A DNA stretch of 6,002 nucleotides from Spirochaetota bacterium (GTDB lineage Bacteria > Spirochaetota > UBA4802 > UBA5368). Positions 1 through 5,841 of the stretch are shown one piece after another (position 1 is the stretch's first letter; each line of letters opens with the position of its first letter). Made by a program: the position numbers and the translations under genes. Below the pieces are notes generated by a model. It saw only the letters and a list, made by a program, of their open reading frames with translations, was not told where the DNA came from and did no database searches. The stretch is from assembly GCA_017998475.1 (NCBI GenBank), contig JAGODA010000198.1:1-6002 (forward strand), written 5' to 3'.

Positions 1-65
1 GGCGTATCGTTGTGCGCAACCGCGAGGGCGGCGGCGCGGAGGCGGTGCTGGAGTTTGTTTCGTGA
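1..65 (+). CDS. 3' end of an unidentified protein-coding gene (partial)
   Basis: The frame that starts at base 3 is open from the window edge and ends at TGA 63-65. It reads RIVVRNREGGGAEAVLEFVS. The composition looks like a real protein tail, with beta-strand-like alternation around a glycine turn. The other two plus frames here give arginine/alanine-rich or cysteine-rich strings typical of shadow reading. A strand, GGG turn, strand ending resembles the C-terminus of GHKL/histidine-kinase ATPase domains (G-x-G-T-x-F-x-L-x-F/L). Twenty residues are too few to assign a family, so this is only a suggestion. The gene converges on the minus-strand acyltransferase gene, with 155 nt between the two stop codons. 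Confidence 0.5.
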   Translation, partial: RIVVRNREGGGAEAVLEFVS

Positions 66-98
66 CACTTTTCCGTGCCGGCGAGCCGTGAACGGCGA

Positions 99-157
99 CC
101 TCACCCCCCCCAGCCCCCTCTCCCATTACGATTGGATGAAAGGAGAGGGGGAGACGG
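99..157. repeat. GC-rich stem-loop, dispersed-repeat type (CTCACCCC/CCCTCTCC family)
   Basis: CCCCCTCTCC at 114-123 is exactly complementary to GGAGAGGGGG at 142-151. This gives a 10-bp stem with an 18-nt loop. It is preceded by a C-rich segment (CTCACC then a run of C) and followed by GAGACGGCG. The layout is that of the CTCACCCC..CCCTCTCC...GGAGAGGGG palindromic repeats that I recall from intergenic regions of many bacterial genomes. It lies between two convergent genes (stops at 63-65 and 221-223). It has no T-tract on either strand, so it is not a standard intrinsic terminator, although it could slow polymerase or protect mRNA 3' ends. Confidence 0.6.
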
Positions 158-220
158 CGACAGGCATGTTCTTTATGTGGTCGATGCGTGCTGTTACGAG
201 CGATTGCATTATACTTCGCG

Positions 221-1021
221 TTACACCCCGTACCCGTCCTCGAGCAGCTCCACCAGTTTCGCGGTGAAACGCGCCGCCGGGGCACCGTCGACGACATCGT
301 GGTCGAAGAGTATGGTCATTTTGAGGTACTCGCGGATTGCCGGCTTACCCTTTCCCTCGCCGCCCTTCCGTGTTATCGAGCCCAGGGCGAAACAGACCGG
401 GTGGATGGTGGTGGGTACGACCCAGCCGTCCGCGGCTCCCATCATACCGACCGAGGTGAGGACGGCGGTGCCCATCATGCGTTTAATCCGGAAGGGATTG
501 CGCAGCAGGAGCCTCCACACCAGCATGCGCAGAAAGCCCGGCATCAGGGCGTACAGGCGCACGGGGCCGCTCTCCCGGCGCTGTCCGATGACGAGTGCGC
601 CCTCGCCTTCGGCGGTCGTCTTTTTCGCGCGCTCTATCTCAACGTAAATATCGGCGATACTCTTTTTGTCGATCGCGCGGATGACAAGCGGCAGGGGTAC
701 AGGTACGCCGTCGACCTCCTTTTCGACAAGAAGCGAGAGGTCGACATCGTCGAAGAGCACCAGCCCCGCCCTTCCCTTCCGGAGCGCGTGCACCTGCCCG
801 TGCTCGGCGAGCGCCCGGCCGACGCAGGCGATGAACCACGAGGTGAAGGAGATCTTCGCGCCGGGCGCCCGCTTTATTCCCCGTATCCTTGTTCTCGCTT
901 TCGTTACATCGATCTCGAGGAGGGCCTGAACATAGTGTTTACGCGCGGCGAGTCGGCCGATGTCGATTGTAAACAGCCGGCTCGCGGGGAAGGCGCGGAT
1001 ACTGTGGGCTTGTTGTTTCAC
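221..1021 (-). CDS. 2-oxoacid dehydrogenase E2-like acyltransferase (CAT fold), lipoyl-less
   Basis: This 266-aa protein matches the catalytic domain of dihydrolipoamide acyltransferases and chloramphenicol acetyltransferase. The diagnostic HxxxDG motif is intact near the C-terminus (H241, D245, G246 in FDHDVVDGAPAARF). The family hallmarks before it are a helix of the type SFTSWFIACVGRALAEH (59-74), a DVDLSLLVEKEVDG stretch (92-105) and TSVGMMG (189-195), where E2 proteins carry their T/S-N-x-G segment. There is no lipoyl domain or E3/E1-binding domain, so it is not a normal pyruvate or 2-oxoglutarate dehydrogenase subunit. It probably transfers an acyl group from a CoA or other thioester to an unknown acceptor in the cytoplasm. 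The only usable start in frame is GTG at 1021, with a weak ribosome site. It lies 43 nt downstream of the FAD oxidoreductase gene on the same strand, so an operon is likely. The family call is firm; the substrate is unknown. Confidence 0.88.
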   Translation of the reverse strand: MKQQAHSIRAFPASRLFTIDIGRLAARKHYVQALLEIDVTKARTRIRGIKRAPGAKISFTSWFIACVGRALAEHGQVHALRKGRAGLVLFDDVDLSLLVEKEVDGVPVPLPLVIRAIDKKSIADIYVEIERAKKTTAEGEGALVIGQRRESGPVRLYALMPGFLRMLVWRLLLRNPFRIKRMMGTAVLTSVGMMGAADGWVVPTTIHPVCFALGSITRKGGEGKGKPAIREYLKMTILFDHDVVDGAPAARFTAKLVELLEDGYGV

Positions 1022-1064
1022 GCGCGTCCGTGTCCGCCCGGCGGTTTCGGGTGCGCCATCACCA

Positions 1065-2597
1065 TCATTTCATATTTTCCTGCAGTATCATCCTCGCCGC
1101 GCGCCACGCGCCTTCCATCACGTTATTGATGCCAGCGCCGCTCTCACTCTGCGAACCGATAAACCAGAACCCGGCGACCGGCGTTCGAAACGGGGCCGCT
1201 TTTTTATTCATAACGGGCGCACATCCCCCGAAGGCGTGGTGCTTCTGAAGGGTCAGCTTTCTGAAATCCTCCGGGGTGAAGATATGCATTTCCACTATAT
1301 GCTCCTTCAGCCCCGGAATCTTCATTTGAGCCAGGTCCAGTAGCTTTTGCGCCATTTCATCCTTTTTATCGGCCCATGAATAGTTCGTTACTCTGTCGGG
1401 CGCCACCGTATAAATGGTAAGCGCGTAACGGCCCTCCGGAGCAAGCCGCGGCGAATACAGCGTGGGATTGCAAATAAGGAAGCCGTCGTTGCCCTCATGA
1501 TAGATTCCGGATTTCAATTTTTCGACGCTTCCGGAGATGTCGTAGGTGAGGTAATAGTAATTTACCGCGGAGTCCAGATACTTCGAGGGATCGATGTCCA
1601 CACCAAGCTGTATCATGAACACCGATTCCATCAGGGGGATCTCGTCGATGATCTTCCGGTATTCCGGCGTAAGCTCGCGATCTTTGAGAAGCCCGTCGAA
1701 TGTTTCTCGGGCGCCGCCCGTGGCGACCGCGATGTCACATTCATGAAACGCGCCGTCCGCGAGCTCTATCCCCGCGACCTTCCCGTTTTCGGTCCGTATG
1801 CCCGTAACCTCGCATGACGTATGTATTTGCCCGCCGCGCGAACGTATCGCCTCCGCGAGCGCGTCGACCAGCGCGCGGCATCCGCCGTCGACAAACGTGT
1901 AGCTGGGCTGGCGGCCGAATCTGGATATTTTAAGAGGGACCCTCCTGTCGAAGGCGGGCTCCGGGTTGACCAGCGCCACCCCCAAACCCTGGAACTCCTC
2001 GGGCTTTACCACAAAATCCGCCAGTATCGACGTCAGGGCGGCTTTTATCTTCAGTCCTTTGAAATAATGGTCCATCAGCCGTCCGGCCGACCACTTGATC
2101 TTCGGGATGAGTGGAAGGAGCTTGAGGTACATCGCCGCTTTGTAGAACGCGCCCTTTGCTCCGGTCGTCTTATCCCCGAGCCGGGCCAGGGTGATTATTT
2201 CCATCATCCGCCGGTAATAGCGGTAGTATCTTTCGATCCCGCGCTTCTCATCAGGAAACTGCCGAACAAAGAACTCTTTGCGCCACCATGTTCCCCGGTA
2301 CTCTTCGGGCGGTTTTATCTCGAAATCGGGGAAACTGTAGATTCGGTCGGCGGGTATAAGCCTGATCCTTTCCCGCAAGCCCAGCTCGTCGATCACCTTC
2401 CCCGCCTGCTCGCCGGGGCCCATTCCCTCGAGGATGAGCTGCCCCATGTCCCAGCTGAACCCGTTTTTCCTGAACCCGCCCGTTACCCCGCCTATGTCCG
2501 CGTTCTGTTCGTACAGGTGGACCTGGTGGCCGTTTTTCGCCAGCACCGCCCCCATTACAAGCCCCGCCACGCCCGTTCCGATGATATTCGCCCTCAT
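1065..2597 (-). CDS. FAD-dependent oxidoreductase, phytoene desaturase/CrtI-like
   Basis: This 510-aa flavoprotein has an N-terminal Rossmann dinucleotide-binding motif: IIGTGVAGLVMG with G7, G9 and G12, then E30 at the end of the second strand, followed by DIGG (34-37). The C-terminus carries the second FAD motif of the CrtI/amine-oxidase superfamily (VAGFWFIGSQSESGAGINNVMEGAWRAARMI, 474-504). FVDGGCRALVDALAEAIRSRGGQIHTSCEV (235-264) is the typical segment where such enzymes choose the redox centre. This domain order and length fit the phytoene dehydrogenase/retinol saturase-like group (COG1233 type), which desaturates, saturates or isomerises isoprenoid or other lipid chains. The substrate here is unknown, and no carotenoid synthesis genes are in view. 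The ATG at 2597 has a strong Shine-Dalgarno site (AAGAGGAG, 5 nt upstream). The E2-like acyltransferase gene follows 43 nt downstream. Monoamine-oxidase-like activity is an alternative. Confidence 0.9.
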   Translation of the reverse strand: MRANIIGTGVAGLVMGAVLAKNGHQVHLYEQNADIGGVTGGFRKNGFSWDMGQLILEGMGPGEQAGKVIDELGLRERIRLIPADRIYSFPDFEIKPPEEYRGTWWRKEFFVRQFPDEKRGIERYYRYYRRMMEIITLARLGDKTTGAKGAFYKAAMYLKLLPLIPKIKWSAGRLMDHYFKGLKIKAALTSILADFVVKPEEFQGLGVALVNPEPAFDRRVPLKISRFGRQPSYTFVDGGCRALVDALAEAIRSRGGQIHTSCEVTGIRTENGKVAGIELADGAFHECDIAVATGGARETFDGLLKDRELTPEYRKIIDEIPLMESVFMIQLGVDIDPSKYLDSAVNYYYLTYDISGSVEKLKSGIYHEGNDGFLICNPTLYSPRLAPEGRYALTIYTVAPDRVTNYSWADKKDEMAQKLLDLAQMKIPGLKEHIVEMHIFTPEDFRKLTLQKHHAFGGCAPVMNKKAAPFRTPVAGFWFIGSQSESGAGINNVMEGAWRAARMILQENMK

Positions 2598-3046
2598 AGC
2601 CGCTCCTCTTCTTGTTATTAATACGACCGGAATGTCCGTTATGCGCGGATTTTACGCCCGTATGGAATATGCTCTCTCCCCCCGTTTCTTCCGATATACG
2701 GATTACCGCATCACCGGCCGCGGAGTTGACGGCAGGCTTCCTGTAACGATTAAAACCTGACCTCATCCATAATCATGGAAGGGAAAACGCCGCAAACAGG
2801 CATCGTACCTGAAATATTCGCCGATACCCTTGAAATTACAAGTACAATTCGGAAGGGGGATTTAAAGTCATTGTGAGCGCAGAGCGCGTTCATGCCGCTT
2901 GTTCGCTGCACGACGGCGGATATCGATGATGAAGTGGCTGCCGGGGCGAAGGAACGTGTGGCGAGGGTTCATTGTCTGGTGGCATGTTTTCTGTATCATG
3001 TGCATATCCGCATGTCCGGTTGTTCTCACCATCCCATACGCCCCCC
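2598..3046. other. 449-bp intergenic region without a convincing gene
   Basis: This stretch lies between the stop of tetR and the start of the FAD oxidoreductase gene, both on the minus strand. Frames through it are short or are tails of antisense frames with unlikely composition. It contains the Shine-Dalgarno site of the downstream gene (about 2603-2610). A weak minus-strand promoter candidate is TTGTAA at 2841-2836, a 17-nt spacer, then AATATT at 2818-2813 (four of six matches in each box). It would leave a leader of about 200 nt. No hairpin with a T-tract was seen after tetR, so read-through from tetR cannot be excluded. I found no copy of the TGAA-N6-TTCA dyad seen upstream of tetR. The length leaves room for a leader RNA, but I recognise none. 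Confidence 0.5.
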
Positions 3047-3697
3047 TTACCCCTTCACAAACAAATATCGGTACATCATATCCTCAAGCTCGCCGAGCAC
3101 CCTCTCGTCGGCGATATCGTGCTCGAACATGCGCAGCCGGTGTATGACCTCCTCGGCCGAGTGGACCACCACCTCCACGGCGGCCTCCACGTCGGCGACG
3201 GCAAGCCGGTCCGACACCTTCGAAAGGAGCGCACCGACCAGCGCGATCGTTTTACCCTCCTCCTCCCTGATAAGCCGCTCGACCTCGGGGTCACCGTATA
3301 TCATCGCGGTGATCTCGCGGTGCAGCGCCGGGGAGAGGGTGTGCGCCGTATACAGCGCGCGTATCAGCTCGCGCACCAGCTTCTTGAGGTCTCCTTTCGT
3401 GCGGACGGGCATTGAATATATCTCGAGCGCGCCGTCGGACAGCACCGCGTCCGCTATCTCGCGGTAATACCCGCGGATTACCTCGAAAAACACCGGCTTT
3501 TTGTCCTCGAAATAGCTGTAAAACGTCCCTGTGGCCACCCCCGCCCTGGCGGCGATCTCCTTGGAGTTCGTTCCGTGATAGCCCTTCTCCGCGAAGAGCG
3601 CCCTTGCCGCGTCGAGTATCGCGGCCCTGGTCTGTATGCCCCTGTCCTGTACCGGTTTTCGCGCCTTCATTTTCGTTTCCGACACCGTTCTCTCCAT
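3047..3697 (-). CDS. TetR/AcrR-family transcriptional repressor
   Basis: This 216-aa protein has the classic TetR N-terminal DNA-binding domain. After a basic leader, residues 23-39 form helix 1 ([17 protein letters not shown]). The helix-turn-helix is at about 44-63 ([20 protein letters not shown]), followed by [11 protein letters not shown]. The C-terminal half (about 75-216) is helical and variable, as expected for a ligand-binding and dimerisation domain, so the inducer cannot be read. The in-frame stop at 3704-3706 limits the start to ATG 3697 or ATG 3670 (residue 10). Neither has a strong ribosome site, and both lie before the folded domain. The gene is divergent from the alpha/beta hydrolase, and the region between them holds paired dyads suited to TetR dimers. 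This suggests autoregulation plus repression of the hydrolase. The oxidoreductase pair lies downstream on the same strand. Confidence 0.93.
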   Translation of the reverse strand: MERTVSETKMKARKPVQDRGIQTRAAILDAARALFAEKGYHGTNSKEIAARAGVATGTFYSYFEDKKPVFFEVIRGYYREIADAVLSDGALEIYSMPVRTKGDLKKLVRELIRALYTAHTLSPALHREITAMIYGDPEVERLIREEEGKTIALVGALLSKVSDRLAVADVEAAVEVVVHSAEEVIHRLRMFEHDIADERVLGELEDMMYRYLFVKG

Positions 3698-3776
3698 TGC
3701 GTTTCATGCCGCGGCCCGCCGGCGGTTCTCCTTCACGATGCGCCGAGCCTCCGACACAAGGAGAAAAAAATCAAGC

Positions 3777-3805
3777 ATAATATGAAATAAAGTTCATATT
3801 GCTAT
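3777..3805 (-). promoter_or_regulatory. Probable tetR promoter (minus strand)
   Basis: On the minus strand, TATTAT (3782-3777) is a good -10 box. The hexamer 17 nt upstream, ATAGCA (3805-3800), is a poor -35 box with three of six matches. The arrangement mirrors the hydrolase promoter: in each case the 17-nt spacer is filled by one TGAA-N6-TTCA dyad. Transcription would start near 3770, giving tetR a leader of about 70 nt. The weak -35 suggests low basal expression, as is common for a repressor gene. It is supported by symmetry and position only. Confidence 0.55.
3779..3800. promoter_or_regulatory. Operator 1, TetR-type dyad (left)
   Basis: AATATGAA (3779-3786) and TTCATATT (3793-3800) are exact reverse complements separated by 6 nt. 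This gives a 22-bp dyad with 8-bp perfect arms, the size and symmetry typical for a TetR-family homodimer. It covers the spacer and part of the -10 region of the predicted tetR promoter, so binding should block tetR transcription (autorepression). Binding by the neighbouring TetR protein is inferred from position, not shown. Confidence 0.75.
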
Positions 3806-3829
3806 TGACAATGTGAACTTTATTTCATA
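3781..3829. repeat. Large inverted repeat holding two operators
   Basis: The 21-bp arms at 3781-3801 and 3809-3829 are reverse complements with one mismatch (A against G in the fifth base of the right arm). They are separated by 7 nt. Because each arm contains a smaller dyad, the whole is a nested palindrome: two dimer sites in mirror orientation whose centres (about 3789.5 and 3820.5) are 31 bp apart, close to three turns of B-DNA. Two dimers would therefore sit on the same face of the helix, which could favour cooperative binding. It is AT-rich, in contrast to the surrounding GC-rich genes. Confidence 0.85.
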
Positions 3830-3833
3830 TATT
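3805..3833 (+). promoter_or_regulatory. Sigma-70-type promoter of the alpha/beta hydrolase gene
   Basis: A perfect -35 box TTGACA (3805-3810), a 17-nt spacer and a near-consensus -10 box TATATT (3828-3833) point to a strong housekeeping promoter. The expected start is near 3840, 33 nt before the chosen start codon. The spacer contains the right-hand dyad, so a bound TetR dimer would directly exclude RNA polymerase. A strong promoter under an embedded operator suggests an inducible gene that is normally held off. Confidence 0.85.
3810..3833. promoter_or_regulatory. Operator 2, TetR-type dyad (right)
   Basis: TGAA (3814-3817) and TTCA (3824-3827), separated by 6 nt, repeat the core of operator 1. 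The outer arms are less perfect than on the left (AATG against CATA changes the symmetry). It fills the spacer of the hydrolase promoter. The poorer outer symmetry suggests somewhat weaker binding than operator 1, unless binding is cooperative. Confidence 0.7.
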
Positions 3834-3872
3834 GACGACATGCTTTATGATACCCCCACGGAGGGCGACGCG

Positions 3873-4835
3873 ATGAACCGAAACCACTTGCCCGGCTACG
3901 AAGCCACGCGCCCCTGGCGCGAAATACAGGGCTTTCTGCCCGAGGAAAACCGCATTAGCCCCGACAACCGCCCCAGGGAGGACTGGTGGGAGTGGAAGGG
4001 CAACATGATACACCTGGACCGCTATCCCGCTCCCCGCAGCGCGGTCAAAATCATACTGCTGCACGGCGTGGGCGGGAACGGACGGCTTCTCTCGTTCATG
4101 GCGGTCCCTCTGCGCAGGGCGGGATACGAGGTGATCGCGCCGGACCTTCCGGGCTACGGCCTCAACCGGATGCGCGATGCGCGGTTCACCTACGACGACT
4201 GGATAGAGATGATCGTCGCCCTGGTCGGAGCGGAAAGGGCGCGGGACGGCAGGCCGGCGGTGCTGTTCGGCATGAGCGCAGGCGGCATGCTCGCCTACCA
4301 GGCGGCGTGCCTGCATGAGGGCGTCGTCGGCCTCGTCGCCACCTGCCTGCTCGACCAGCGCGTGGCCGAGGTGCGCGAGGGCTCTGCCATTACTCCTTTT
4401 ATGGGAAGGATCGCCATTCCGCTTCTGGGATTGTTGCGTCGGTTGTTTCCGGCCATGATGTTTCCAATGAAAGTGGTCGCGCGCATGAGGGCGATCGTCA
4501 ACGACGAGGGGCTTTTACGGATTCTGCTGCGCGACAGGACCTCGTCGGGGGCCAGGGTGCCGGTCAGCTTTCTCCATACGCTTATGACCACGTCGCCCGC
4601 CATCGAGCCCGAGGGCTTTACGGGCCGCCCCTTTCTGCTGGTCCACCCGGAGAAAGACCTCTGGACACCGGTACACTTGAGCAGGCTGTTTTTCGACCGC
4701 CTGGCCTGCGAGAAAAAACTGGTGCTTCTCGAGAACGCCGGGCACTTCCCGATCGAAAGGCCCGGAATCGTACAGATGGAGGAGGCGGTGCTCGAATTTC
4801 TCTCGAGCCTTACGAAGCGGCGCGGAGTGCAGTGA
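3873..4835 (+). CDS. Alpha/beta-hydrolase-fold hydrolase
   Basis: With the start at ATG 3873 the protein has 320 aa. The complete catalytic set is visible: the oxyanion-hole segment IILLHGVGGNG (60-70, HG at 64-65), the nucleophile elbow GMSAGG with S135 in the middle of GxSxG, the acid D262 in HPEKDLWTP, and the histidine H291 in ENAGHFPIERP. A hydrophobic cap region (about 175-205, FMGRIAIPLLGLLRRLFPAMMFPMK) could cover a lipophilic substrate pocket or touch the membrane. There is no signal peptide. The frame is open back to GTG 3813, but that codon lies inside the promoter, and ATG 3840 is at the predicted transcription start. ATG 3873 has GGAGGG (3860-3865) 7 nt upstream and is therefore preferred. 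It probably hydrolyses an ester, lactone or similar bond; the substrate is unknown. The divergent TetR is its likely repressor. Confidence 0.9.
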   Translation: MNRNHLPGYEATRPWREIQGFLPEENRISPDNRPREDWWEWKGNMIHLDRYPAPRSAVKIILLHGVGGNGRLLSFMAVPLRRAGYEVIAPDLPGYGLNRMRDARFTYDDWIEMIVALVGAERARDGRPAVLFGMSAGGMLAYQAACLHEGVVGLVATCLLDQRVAEVREGSAITPFMGRIAIPLLGLLRRLFPAMMFPMKVVARMRAIVNDEGLLRILLRDRTSSGARVPVSFLHTLMTTSPAIEPEGFTGRPFLLVHPEKDLWTPVHLSRLFFDRLACEKKLVLLENAGHFPIERPGIVQMEEAVLEFLSSLTKRRGVQ

Positions 4836-4849
4836 CGCGTATACTGTTC

Positions 4850-4881
4850 CCGTGGGGGTCGCATATATGCGACCCCCACGG
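4850..4881. repeat. 32-bp perfect palindrome (GTRGGGGYCG type)
   Basis: The 16-bp arm CCGTGGGGGTCGCATA is followed directly by its exact reverse complement, with ATAT at the centre. It starts 14 nt after the hydrolase stop codon. It is not followed by a T-tract on either strand, so it is not a standard intrinsic terminator. The core arm is related to that of the second palindrome in this window (9 of 14 positions of the arm beginning GT-GGGG are identical). This suggests members of one dispersed palindromic repeat family. It may also stabilise the hydrolase mRNA 3' end. Confidence 0.8.
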
Positions 4882-4921
4882 TCCGTGCGCGCGATGACAG
4901 AATATCACGGGGAGCGCAGCG

Positions 4922-4996
4922 ATGAAGCGATCCCATAAAATGAAAGAACGATTGTATACAACGTCACAATCATACCATACAAGGAGAAACCCATGA
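4922..4996 (+). CDS. Possible 24-aa leader ORF coupled to the downstream hydrolase
   Basis: ATG 4922 opens a 24-codon frame encoding a basic peptide that begins MKRSHKMKERLYTT. Its TGA (4994-4996) overlaps the ATG of the metallo-beta-lactamase-fold gene as ATGA. It has GGGGAG (4909-4914) 7 nt upstream, a good ribosome site. The stop/start overlap is the form seen in translational coupling. The following gene also has its own strong Shine-Dalgarno site within this ORF, so coupling is not required. A 24-codon open frame can occur by chance, and I recognise no homologue. Confidence 0.22.
   Translation: MKRSHKMKERLYTTSQSYHTRRNP
4950..4971. promoter_or_regulatory. Possible operator: TTGTATACAA palindrome
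   Basis: TTGTATACAA (a perfect 10-bp palindrome, 4952-4961) lies 31 nt before the start of the metallo-beta-lactamase-fold gene. It overlaps a second inverted pair, GATTGT (4950-4955) and ACAATC (4966-4971). The core TGTATACA resembles the GT-N-AC type half-sites described for GntR-family operators. No GntR gene is in the window, and a 10-bp palindrome is weak evidence on its own. Confidence 0.25.
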
Positions 4997-5838
4997 ACGG
5001 AAAGAAACGGCTTACCATCATCATCTCGATTCTGGCAGCGGCACTGCTTATATCGGGCTATATGTATTTTTCGGACAGGCACGAAACGGTCGCCCTTCCC
5101 GGTGAAGTCAAGGTGATCCCCCTGGAATTCACGAACGTTTTCCTCATCCCGCTGGAAAAGGGATACATGCTGATAGACAACGGCTACGCGAAGGAGTACG
5201 ACCGCTTTTTGCGGGGCCTCAAACTATACGGCGTCGACGTTATGGATATCAGCTACGTCTTCATCACCCACCATCACGACGACCATGTCGGCTTTCTCAC
5301 TACGATGACCGCCCTGAATCCGTCGTTACGCGTCATCGTCCACGAAGCCGGCGTGCCCCTGCTCGCCGCGGGCCAGAACAACACGAAGAACGGCGGGGGC
5401 ATCGTCAACAGGGCCATATACGCGCTCTTCAGGCTGAAGATGCTGATAACCCCGAGCTGGGACTTCAGCTTTCCTCCCTATAAAGTCCGGGAACAGGATA
5501 TCGTGCTGAAGGGGGAAAAGGTCGAGCTTCCCGCCGAGGTGGGCCTCTCCGCGACCGTGCTGCATACCCCGGGGCATTCGTCCGACTCCATCTCCCTGAT
5601 CTATAAGGACAGATACCTGTTCTGCGGGGACATGGCCTCCAGCTTCCTCCTGTGGGCGGGGGCGAAGTACCTCACGCTCTTCAATGAAAACGTCGGCCAG
5701 GTATACGCCTCATGGGAAAAGGCGCTCTCGACGAAGGTCGAGTTCATCCTCCCCGCGCACGGAAAACCTTTCAGGGCGGAAAGGCTGAAGGAGAACCTGT
5801 ATAAATATACGCAGGATGATGTCGTGGTGTATTTTTAG
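4993..5838 (+). CDS. Membrane-anchored metallo-beta-lactamase-fold hydrolase
   Basis: This 281-aa protein begins with a basic n-region and one hydrophobic segment (about 7-26, LTIIISILAAALLISGYMYF). No clear signal-peptidase site follows, so it is probably a signal anchor that places the enzyme outside the cytoplasmic membrane. The full metal-binding set of the superfamily is present: HxHxDH as H93, H95, D97 and H98 in THHHDDHVG, then H195 in HTPGHSSDS, D213 in FCGDMAS and H256 in PAHGKP. It should bind two metal ions, typically zinc, and hydrolyse a lactone, thioester, phosphodiester or similar bond. Pattern and length fit the general glyoxalase II/lactonase-like group rather than true class B beta-lactamases. 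AAGGAG (4981-4986), 6 nt upstream, supports ATG 4993. It is on the same strand as the alpha/beta hydrolase, 157 nt downstream, and lies between two large palindromes. Confidence 0.92.
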   Translation: MNGKKRLTIIISILAAALLISGYMYFSDRHETVALPGEVKVIPLEFTNVFLIPLEKGYMLIDNGYAKEYDRFLRGLKLYGVDVMDISYVFITHHHDDHVGFLTTMTALNPSLRVIVHEAGVPLLAAGQNNTKNGGGIVNRAIYALFRLKMLITPSWDFSFPPYKVREQDIVLKGEKVELPAEVGLSATVLHTPGHSSDSISLIYKDRYLFCGDMASSFLLWAGAKYLTLFNENVGQVYASWEKALSTKVEFILPAHGKPFRAERLKENLYKYTQDDVVVYF

Positions 5839-5841
5839 AAA

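Noticed and set aside
188..1129. 313-codon plus-strand open frame
   Set aside because: It lies antisense to the E2-like gene, which has an intact HxxxDG motif and family pattern. The plus-strand product has no recognisable domain and a shadow-like composition.
1821..2621. 266-codon plus-strand open frame
   Set aside because: It is antisense to the N-terminal FAD domain of the oxidoreductase, has no ribosome site, and is rich in R/P/H as expected of a shadow frame.
2813..2841. Minus-strand promoter candidate TTGTAA-17-AATATT for the oxidoreductase
   Set aside because: Only four of six bases match in each box, and the leader would be about 200 nt. I mention it in the intergenic entry but do not call it as a feature.
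2868..3005. 45-codon minus-strand ORF downstream of tetR
   Set aside because: There is no ribosome site before its ATG, and the product (rich in R and H) matches nothing I know. The length is within chance expectation.
2892..3467. 191-codon plus-strand open frame entering the tetR locus
   Set aside because: It is serine/threonine/arginine-rich and mostly antisense to the clear TetR protein; no domain is visible.
3825..4936. Minus-strand open frames of 163 and 213 codons opposite the hydrolase
   Set aside because: The plus strand encodes a full catalytic triad. The minus frames run through it and through the promoter and palindrome, with no recognisable domain.
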